A stretch of 64,000 nt of DNA from CAVZCK01 sp963773735. GTDB lineage: Bacteria; Pseudomonadota; Alphaproteobacteria; Rhizobiales; Rhodomicrobiaceae. Location of the stretch: assembly GCA_963773735.1 (NCBI GenBank), contig CAVZCK010000022.1, positions 1-64,000 on the forward strand, read 5' to 3'. Made by a program: the position numbers and the translations under genes. The notes beneath the pieces were generated by a model, which did not search any database, had not been told where the DNA came from, and worked only from the letters and a program-made list of their open reading frames with translations. This document shows, one piece after another, positions 58,108-64,000 of the stretch. Numbering within the stretch: the first letter of the stretch is position 1; each line of letters starts with the position of its first letter.

Positions 58108-59084
58108 GATGCGGTACGTCTTCGGGGTTATTTCTGCGCTGACTTTGGTTTGTGCGCTTTCAAATGGAGCCTTCGCGGCAGGACCTGCCGAGCGCTCGGT
58201 TTTCGATGAAGTGGTTAACGCCGATGCGGCGTTCCGCGACGGCCAGGTTAACGCCGGTCTTTCGGCCTTGCAACGGGCCTCCGACCGGGGGGATCTGCGC
58301 GCTTTGCTTTGGATCGGCAAGATCTATGACGAGGGCAAGCTGGTCGCAAGAGACCGCTTGAAGGCGTGCCGCAGCTATAGTCTCGCCATGGAGCGGGTCG
58401 CCGATTTCGACCGTTTCAATCCTGACGCTCAATTGGCGGCGGAAGCGTTTCGGCGCTCCGCCGAATGCTATGCGAAGGGACTCCCGGTGGAAGGCTGGGA
58501 AAGGAATATGAGCGCGGTGGCCGATCTCTACTTCCATGCCGGCGTCATCCTGCAAGACCCAGCGAGCCTATTTGAACTCGCCAAGCTTTATCTGAACGGC
58601 GACGGTATCACGCAGAACACGGCGATGGCGATCTACTTCCTCGACAGCGCTGCGAGGAAGGGTTATCCGCCGGCTCAGGCCATGCTCGGCTCGATGATGT
58701 GGGAAGGCAAGGTCATGAAGCGCCGCCAGGCGCCTGGTCTGGCTTTGCTGATCCTCGGCTAAGTCAGGCACATCGCCGGAGGACCGGGCCTGGATCGGTT
58801 CGCTTTATGACGACGCAATGATCACGGCGTCAAAAAACATCGAGCAGGAAGCGCTCGCGCTCGTCGATAAATGGAAGAGCGTTCATGGCGATCCGGCCGG
58901 CAACACTCTTCAGACCTCCGCAACCGTCTCCGGCGAGCCTGCTGGTGTTCCGGAACCGGTCCGCTCTCCGGCGCGGCAGCTGAAAGGTTTGAACCTGGAC
59001 AACGCAACGAACACCGACAGCTACAGCGATTACACGACGAGGGCGACGGTTCCGCCGGCTGCGGCCACACCGACCGGGCAGTGA
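58094..59084 (+). CDS. Sel1-repeat secreted protein, ExoR-like (frameshifted)
   Basis: Start MRISRMRYVFGVISALTLVC at 58094 (or MRYVFG at 58109); signal peptide ends GAFAAGPAE. Sel1/TPR units: GLSALQRASDRGDLRALLWI, GKIYDEGKLVARDRLKACRS, LFELAKLYLNGDGITQNTAM, FLDSAARKGYPPAQAMLGSM. Near 58758 the frame changes (after LALLIL) and continues GTSPEDRAWIGSLYDDAMIT to AATPTGQ at 59084. The order Sel1 units then AxxDRxWIxxLYDxA is like rhizobial ExoR, the periplasmic inhibitor of the ExoS/ChvI system. No exoS/chvI here. Confidence 0.8.
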
Positions 59085-59147
59085 CCATCGGCTTAACGCC
59101 GGCGGACGTTACAGCTTATTGTGCGGTGCCGCAGGCGCCGGGCGCGA

Positions 59148-59942
59148 TTAGTTGAAGACCGCCCAGACCGGCACGTGATCCGAAGGCTTTTCCCGGCCGC
59201 GGACGTATTTGTCGATCCCAGCCTCCTTGATTTCGCCCGCAGCTTCCGGTGAAAGCAGGATGTGGTCGATGCGGATGCCGTTGTTCTTCTGCCAGGCGCC
59301 AGCCTGATAGTCCCAGAAGCTATAGAGACCGGCGTCATCAGTGCAAAGTCTCAGCGCGTCCCGTAATCCCAGGCTGAGCAGCGAGCGGAAGCTCTTGCGG
59401 CTCTCGATTCTGAACAACGCATCGCCTTTCCACGCTTCGGGATCGTGGACGTCCGCATTGGTGGGAATGACGTTGTAGTCACCGGCCAGGATGAGGCGCT
59501 CCTCAAAGGCGAGCAGACTCCGCGCATGATCGCGCAATGCCGTCATCCAGCGCAGCTTATAGTCGAATTTCGGACTGTCCGGTGGATTGCCGTTCGGCAG
59601 ATAGAGGGAGGCGACGCGCAGCGCCTTGTCCGGCAGACCGATCACGCCTTCGAGATAGCGCGCCTGATCATCATCGGAAAAGGTGGGAAGGCCCATCCGG
59701 ACATCGCTGATCGGCCATTTCGACAGGAGCGCAACGCCATTGTACGATTTTTGACCAAATAGGGCGACATTATAGCCAAGATCTTCAAAGATTGTTCGGG
59801 GGAAGGCGCTATCTTGGCATTTTAGCTCTTGAAAACAAACGATATCCGGCGCCGCCTCGCGCAGCCAATCGGCAGCGACTTCGGCTCTGATCTTGATGGA
59901 ATTGACGTTCCAGCTGGCGATTTTCAGAGGGGGCATGGGCAC
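59148..59942 (-). CDS. xthA: Exodeoxyribonuclease III
   Basis: 264 residues: KIASWNVNSIKIR, CFQELKCQD, SYNGVALLSKWPISDV, LAGDYNVIPTNADVHDPEAW, NNGIRIDHILLSP and PSDHVPVWAVF are the metal-binding and catalytic motifs of the XthA/AP-endonuclease family (Glu in QELKCQD, Asp and Asn in GDYNV, His in SDHVP). Works in base excision repair. Start at ATG 59940-59942; an alternative ATG lies two codons in. Confidence 0.95.
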   Translation of the reverse strand: MPMPPLKIASWNVNSIKIRAEVAADWLREAAPDIVCFQELKCQDSAFPRTIFEDLGYNVALFGQKSYNGVALLSKWPISDVRMGLPTFSDDDQARYLEGVIGLPDKALRVASLYLPNGNPPDSPKFDYKLRWMTALRDHARSLLAFEERLILAGDYNVIPTNADVHDPEAWKGDALFRIESRKSFRSLLSLGLRDALRLCTDDAGLYSFWDYQAGAWQKNNGIRIDHILLSPEAAGEIKEAGIDKYVRGREKPSDHVPVWAVFN

Positions 59943-60126
59943 GTTCGCGAACCGAATGAAAGGGACGAAAGACTACGCCAATTTAATGGCGAAAATCGAG
60001 AGCTGTAGCACAGAATCAACAGGGCCGGCCCAACTGCGGCGTGATATCAATTATGCCTTGTGTCCATGCGGGCCAGCAGCAGAATGAGATTGGTGTCCCG
60101 TTCTTGCGAAGCCAGAAGGGCTGAGA

Positions 60127-61116
60127 ATGTTTCGTTTCCTCCAAATCGTTGCCGCTGCCACCCTTCTGCTCAGTATAGGCTCTTATGCCAAGGCGGCAGA
60201 CTGCGCGGACGATCCGAGAACGACCGGCCTTTCCCGCACGATCGCCATTGATTCCGCGGGCGGTAAGTTTTTCGGCCGTCTCCAATATAAGGAGTTTGTC
60301 CCGCTCCGGCGCGGCGAGGTGGTGCTAACATTCGATGACGGACCGCATCCTCATAATACCACGACCATTCTCGACATCCTCGATCGTCATTGCGTGAAGG
60401 CTACCTTCTTCACGGTGGGCCGGATGGCGATTTTCATGTCGCACGTTCTGAAAGATGCAGCACGGCGCGGAAATACGATCGCCACTCACACCTGGTCGCA
60501 CCCAAGAGATCTGGCCAAGCTGCCGCTTGAAGAGGCAAAGGTCGAAATCGAGAAGGGCTTTGTTGCGACGTCGCACGCGCTGGGCCAGCCGATCGCTCCG
60601 TTCTTCCGCTATCCCGGCTTCAATCAGTCCCCCGAGCTCAACGCTTACCTTGCCAGCCGCAATATCAGTGTCTGGTCTGTTGACGTTGTCTCTGACGATA
60701 CCATGCATGGCCTGACCCCCGAGCAGCTCGTCAACCAGGCGATGGAGCGGATCCGGCACATGGGTCGCGGCATTGTCCTGTTTCACGATCTCAAGGACGT
60801 AACCGCGCAAGCCATGGATTCGTTTCTGACCCAGCTCAAGCTGGAGGGCTTCAAGGTCGTCCATGTGGTATCGAACAGCGCCTACAAGCCCAATCCCGAA
60901 CTTATGGCGCGTCTTGATTTCTCGAAGCAGTCTCTGCAGACGGTCGCTTTCACCGGTGTGGCGCCGGCCGGGAACGCCAGCCGCGGGCAAAATGTGCTGA
61001 CCACAGGACAGGTCGACATCATGCGTAACGAGTTTGTCGACATCGACTCCTCGGCGATTGCCGAGAAGCAACGCCAGGCGGCATCCGCACGAACTGCACG
61101 CTCGGGCGACAATTGA
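60127..61116 (+). CDS. Secreted polysaccharide deacetylase (NodB-like, CE4)
   Basis: 329 residues. MFRFLQIVAAATLLLSIGSY with AKAADCAD cleavage is a Sec signal peptide. NodB domain: EVVLTFDDGPHPHNTTTIL (motif 1), IATHTWSHPRDLAKLPLEEA (motif 2 with the His pair), FFRYPGFNQSPELNAY (motif 3), VLFHDLKDVTAQ (motif 5). N-deacetylates GlcNAc polymers such as peptidoglycan or chitin-like glycans in the periplasm. The last 60 residues are polar with no domain. Confidence 0.92.
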   Translation: MFRFLQIVAAATLLLSIGSYAKAADCADDPRTTGLSRTIAIDSAGGKFFGRLQYKEFVPLRRGEVVLTFDDGPHPHNTTTILDILDRHCVKATFFTVGRMAIFMSHVLKDAARRGNTIATHTWSHPRDLAKLPLEEAKVEIEKGFVATSHALGQPIAPFFRYPGFNQSPELNAYLASRNISVWSVDVVSDDTMHGLTPEQLVNQAMERIRHMGRGIVLFHDLKDVTAQAMDSFLTQLKLEGFKVVHVVSNSAYKPNPELMARLDFSKQSLQTVAFTGVAPAGNASRGQNVLTTGQVDIMRNEFVDIDSSAIAEKQRQAASARTARSGDN

Positions 61117-61129
61117 TCCGGTTTCAGGA

Positions 61130-61891
61130 TCAGGTTTTCAGCCGGTATCCGGTCTTGAAGATCCACCAGATCACGCCGAGGCAAAGCGCCAGAAACACGC
61201 CAATCATTACGACACTTACCGCGACGCTCACATCGGCAATCTCATAAAAGCTCCAGCGAAAGCCGCTGATCAAATAGAGCACCGGGTTGAGCAGCGTCAC
61301 ACGCTGCCAAAACGGCGGCAGCATATGGATCGAGTAAAAGCTGCCTCCCAGAAAAACTAATGGTGTTACCACGAGCAGCGGAACGATCTGGAGCTTCTCA
61401 AAACCATCTGCCCAGATGCCGATGATAAAGCCGAATAGGCTGAATGTGACGGTGGTCATAACCAGGAAGAATACCATCCAGAAAGGATGCACGATCCTCA
61501 GGGGAACGAATAGGCTGGCGGTCACAAGGATGATGAGACCGAGCAGGATCGCCTTCGTCGCCGCGGCGCCCACGTAGCCGAGCACGATCTCGAAAAAGGA
61601 GACCGGCGCCGACATGATTTCGTAGATGGTGCCGGTGAATTTAGGAAAATAAATGCCGAATGAGGCGTTGGCGATGCTCTGCGTCAGCAAGTTCAGCATG
61701 ATCAGGCCCGGCACCAGAAACTCGCCGTAGCTCACGCCGTCGACCTGGGTAATCCGCGAGCCGATGGCGGAGCCGAACACGACAAAATAGAGCGATGTCG
61801 AGACAACCGGCGAAACCATGCTCTGCCACAAGGTCCGCCAGAAGCGCCTCATTTCAAAAATATAGATGGCTTTGACCGCATAGACGTTCAT
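61130..61891 (-). CDS. ABC-2 type transporter permease (YadH-like)
   Basis: 253 residues, six transmembrane helices, MNVYAVKAIYIFEMRRFWRT to KTGYRLKT. The conserved segment LVVTPLVFLGGSFYSIHMLP, PPFWQRVTLLNPVLYLISGF is typical of the YadH/NodJ-like ABC-2 group. Overlaps the ATPase gene by 4 bp (ATGA). Exported substrate unknown. Confidence 0.92.
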   Translation of the reverse strand: MNVYAVKAIYIFEMRRFWRTLWQSMVSPVVSTSLYFVVFGSAIGSRITQVDGVSYGEFLVPGLIMLNLLTQSIANASFGIYFPKFTGTIYEIMSAPVSFFEIVLGYVGAAATKAILLGLIILVTASLFVPLRIVHPFWMVFFLVMTTVTFSLFGFIIGIWADGFEKLQIVPLLVVTPLVFLGGSFYSIHMLPPFWQRVTLLNPVLYLISGFRWSFYEIADVSVAVSVVMIGVFLALCLGVIWWIFKTGYRLKT

Positions 61892-62814
61892 GCCGTTCGT
61901 CTCACCAAATCAACGAATATCTCCTCAAGCGAGCTTTGCTTGGTATTCAGATCTTTGACGCGGATGCCCGCCTCGCTCAGCGCCCGGAGCAGCGTGGCAA
62001 TGCCGGTCCGTTCCGCCTGGGTGTCGTAGGTATAGACGAGCTGATGGCCGCCATCGGCGATCTCCAGCGCATAAGTCGCCAGTGCCTCCGGGATCTCGCC
62101 AAGCTTCTTCTGCAGGTCGAGGATAAGCTGCTTGCGCCCAAGCTCCTGCATGAGCTCGGCCTTCTCCTCAACGAGAATGATCTCGCCGTTATTGATGACG
62201 CCGACCCGGTCGGCCATTTCCTGCGCTTCCTGAATGTAATGCGTGGTGAGAATGATGGTGACACCGGAATCGCGAAGCGACCGGACCACGTCCCACATCC
62301 CCCTGCGCAGCTCAACATCGACACCCGCGGTCGGCTCGTCGAGAAAAAGGATTTTGGGCTCATGCGACAACGCCTTGGCGACCAGCACACGGCGCTTCAT
62401 GCCGCCCGACAGGGTCATCAGCCGGCTATCCTTCCTGTCCCAGAGCGACAAGTCCCGCAGCACTTTTTCGATGTGCGCCGGATTGGCCTCCATGCCGAAC
62501 AGCCCCCGGCTGAAGCTGACGGTCCCCCATACGCTCTCGAAAGCATCGGTGGTCAGCTCCTGCGGCACGAGGCCGATGAGCGAACGCGCAGCACGGTAAT
62601 CGGCGATAATGTCGTGCCCGTCGACCGTGACATGCCCGCTCGTCGGATTGACGAGGCCGCAGATGATACTGATCAGCGTCGTTTTTCCCGCGCCGTTCGG
62701 GCCCAGCAGCGCGAAGATTTCGCCTTGGCGGATCTCAAGATTGATGGTCTTCAGCGCCTGAAAACCGCCGGCATAGGCCTTCGACAAATTGGAAACGGTG
62801 ATGATCGGCTGCAT
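61888..62814 (-). CDS. ABC transporter ATP-binding protein (YadG-like)
   Basis: 308 residues from ATG 62812-62814 (MQPIITVSNLSKAYAGG), since the family begins close to this point. Walker A GPNGAGKTTLISII, signature LSGGMKRRVLVAKALSH, Walker B ILFLDEPTAGVDVE, H-loop LTTHYIQEAQEMADRV. The C-terminal 80 residues form the usual alpha-beta accessory domain. With the following permease it makes a DrrAB/YadGH type exporter. Confidence 0.93.
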   Translation of the reverse strand: MQPIITVSNLSKAYAGGFQALKTINLEIRQGEIFALLGPNGAGKTTLISIICGLVNPTSGHVTVDGHDIIADYRAARSLIGLVPQELTTDAFESVWGTVSFSRGLFGMEANPAHIEKVLRDLSLWDRKDSRLMTLSGGMKRRVLVAKALSHEPKILFLDEPTAGVDVELRRGMWDVVRSLRDSGVTIILTTHYIQEAQEMADRVGVINNGEIILVEEKAELMQELGRKQLILDLQKKLGEIPEALATYALEIADGGHQLVYTYDTQAERTGIATLLRALSEAGIRVKDLNTKQSSLEEIFVDLVRRTA

Positions 62815-63215
62815 AGCGGGAAATATGGAATGCCGGGTGAAAAGGAGAAGGCGTGCGGTGTTGCCGCACAATGGTGAAGATGCTTCCGCTGCGGTCGCGA
62901 CTTTGCCTCCTCTGTCCTGAAGGAGCAACCTATTTCACCGGCGAATTGATGCTACGCGGTTGCATCGCTCAGCGTGCCACACTCAAGAAACCCGGCGGCG
63001 CAGCGTCCGCAGAGCGCAAATGACCGCCTAAGGGAACCTTATGGCCAATTTGGGGTTTTGCAGCCGCAGATCGAGACCGTATGGCGGGAAATTCATGATT
63101 CCTGCTTGCCTGGGCCGGGTTCCGTGGCACACTTTCAGCCGGCCTGTCGGGGGCGATTGCGTCAAGACCGCGTCAGACAGGGGGCGGGCGCGAGCCCATT
63201 GGGGAGGTTGTCGAA
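62815..63215. other. Intergenic region with a possible EcfG promoter
   Basis: About 400 bp without a supported gene. GGAAC at 63033-63037, 16-bp spacer, GGTT at 63054-63057 is one mismatch from the EcfG -10 consensus and faces the next gene, 159 bp away. GGGGAGG precedes that gene. Confidence 0.35.
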
Positions 63216-63560
63216 ATGCAGTTCATCGATCAGCTCTTGCGGTTTCTGCGACAGGGCATTGCGGCGATTTTCAGCTTCGTCGAATTGATTTGGCGATGGG
63301 CGGTGCAGCAGATTCTGGCCGTTCCATGGAGTGAGCTTGGTGGCTTGCCGTTGTGGAAACAGCTCTTATTGGTGCTGACCGCCGGCACGGTGCTCTATCT
63401 GCTTTACAAGGCGATCCGGGAACTCCTGGAGGCGGGGGAGAAGGCGCTTGCCGCTTTCGCCACGCTGCTGACGGTGCTCGTCAAAACGCTTCCACCAGCG
63501 TTGTTGGCAGGGCTCGCCGCGGCTGCAGGGGCATACGTCATCAACAACATCAACTTCTAG
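63216..63560 (+). CDS. Small membrane protein of unknown function
   Basis: 114 residues with no Cys, mostly hydrophobic: IDQLLRFLRQGIAAIFSFVE, LIWRWAVQQILAVPWSEL, LWKQLLLVLTAGTVLYLLY, then an amphipathic KAIRELLEAGEKALAAFATL and LLAGLAAAAGAYVINNINF. Two to three membrane helices. No family recognised by eye. Followed within 2 bp by a large inverted repeat. Confidence 0.7.
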   Translation: MQFIDQLLRFLRQGIAAIFSFVELIWRWAVQQILAVPWSELGGLPLWKQLLLVLTAGTVLYLLYKAIRELLEAGEKALAAFATLLTVLVKTLPPALLAGLAAAAGAYVINNINF

Positions 63561-63632
63561 TGTCCCGATGCCGAAATTCGCTTGGTTGTCCAACGAGATG
63601 CCTTAGCGAATTTCGGAATCTCAAGGGACACT
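63559..63632. repeat. Interrupted palindrome A (AGTGTCCC...GGGACACT)
   Basis: Outer arms AGTGTCCC and GGGACACT, inner arms CCGAAATTCGCT and AGCGAATTTCGG (all perfect), with a 22-base loop. It begins on the stop codon of the small membrane protein gene. It could act as a terminator but has no T-run; it more resembles a mobile palindromic element. Confidence 0.6.
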
Positions 63633-63647
63633 GCGACCAGATGATTT

Positions 63648-63715
63648 AGTGTGGTTCGAGATCGAGAAACCCCTTGCTGAGAAGCTACAATATGGGGATT
63701 TCTCGATCACACACT
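63648..63715. repeat. Interrupted palindrome B (AGTGTG...CACACT)
   Basis: Outer arms AGTGTG and CACACT, inner arms GATCGAGAAACCCC and GGGGATTTCTCGATC (one extra base), 20-base loop. Shares the AGTGT/ACACT ends with palindrome A 16 bp away. A third, smaller palindrome GTTATAATATAAC lies at 63791-63803. Confidence 0.55.
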
Positions 63716-63862
63716 AGCATCGCTCCTTGTGCCGCAGAGCGTGAGGCCTTGCGAATGGAGCGAGTGAGACAGGTCGATTGCGCGATTAATGTTATAATAT
63801 AACGCTATAATTAAGTGGCGCCTATGTACGGGTTCGACTCGAACATTGCGGACTCACGATGG

Positions 63863-64000
63863 CTATGGTTCAACCAAGGTGCCGTCGAACCACCACAGTC
63901 GCATGAGCAGCGCGTCATTTGGCAGCGAAATGGAGGCAACCTCCAACCAGATCCCGCGAGGGGCGGCCGCAAGCGGTAGCCCGGCGGCTCCACTTGCCAG
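63863..64000 (-). CDS. Unidentified protein, C-terminal 45 residues (partial)
   Basis: The frame enters from the right edge and ends at TAG (63863-63865): LASGAAGLPLAAAPRGIWLE, VASISLPNDALLMRLWWFD, GTLVEP. Composition is normal for a coding region. No family recognised. The opposite strand also holds a 51-codon frame (63824-63979) that lacks a ribosome site. Confidence 0.4.
   Translation of the reverse strand: MASGAAGLPLAAAPRGIWLEVASISLPNDALLMRLWWFDGTLVEP

Noticed and set aside
63820..63870. tRNA-like GGTTCGACTC segment
   Set aside because: No matching T-stem, anticodon arm or acceptor stem around it.
63824..63979. 51-codon plus-strand frame at the right edge
   Set aside because: No ribosome site; the opposite strand gives a more protein-like C-terminus ending in the same interval.

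Overview
The window reads as a 64 kb piece of a GC-rich alphaproteobacterial chromosome, most likely from the Hyphomicrobiales (Rhizobiales). The evidence is lineage-typical loci: the PhyR-NepR-EcfG general stress module, the aapJQMP general amino-acid ABC transporter, a pcm-tolC-popZ-like(DUF2497)-valS neighbourhood, a BcsS-type cellulose-associated protein and an ExoR-like Sel1 protein. I saw no rRNA, tRNA, CRISPR array, phage module or origin.

Layout. 1-4.2 kb: end of a TrmA/RumA-type RNA methyltransferase, PEP synthase, and a LysR regulator divergent from a tautomerase. 4.2-7.3 kb: small secreted and VOC/YciI proteins among decayed genes (ankyrin, TetR) and palindromic repeats. 7.3-11.5 kb: aapJQMP (minus strand). 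11.7-15.6 kb: type II NADH dehydrogenase divergent from a small cytochrome c, DUF2905, and gamma-glutamyltransferase. 15.7-21.8 kb: general stress response island (phyR, nepR, ecfG, DUF1328, CsbD, PRC-barrel, two histidine kinases, one response regulator). 21.9-26.7 kb: metallophosphoesterase, lipid kinase, AI-2E family transporter, AdoMet decarboxylase and spermidine synthase-like gene. 27-30.5 kb: ABC-F ATPase, ndk, Sel1-like membrane protein. 31-34.4 kb: TRAP transporter dctPQM. 34.5-39.7 kb: VOC protein, secreted Asn/Asp-rich protein, IS630 scar, and an operon of GH65 phosphorylase/hydrolase, tandem universal stress protein and beta-phosphoglucomutase-like HAD. 40.2-45.2 kb: a tightly packed accessory cassette of PqqD-like protein, ATP-grasp ligase, LysA-fold PLP decarboxylase and a membrane protein that joins a urea-transporter-like domain to an M23 peptidase domain. 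45.4-48.5 kb: BcsS-like protein and an orphan SBP_bac_5 binding protein. 48.8-58.1 kb: pcm, tolC, popZ-like gene, valS, ilvD. 58-64 kb: ExoR-like protein, exonuclease III, polysaccharide deacetylase, ABC-2 exporter, a small membrane protein, and a palindrome-rich end.

How the genes work together. The stress island is a complete partner-switching circuit: phosphorylated PhyR sequesters NepR and frees EcfG. EcfG-like promoter motifs precede phyR/nepR and the DUF1328 and CsbD genes. GH65 plus phosphoglucomutase suggests breakdown of an alpha-linked disaccharide through a sugar phosphate. The 40-45 kb cassette is the best candidate for an uncharacterised system: its gene set implies amino-acid decarboxylation, ATP-dependent ligation and cell-envelope processing or transport.

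Quality warning. About twenty single-base frameshifts break otherwise full-length genes, including housekeeping genes (valS, ndk, ilvD, ecfG). I read most as sequencing or assembly indels, give the whole span as one CDS, and note the approximate break. The decayed TetR, ankyrin and IS pieces look like true remnants.
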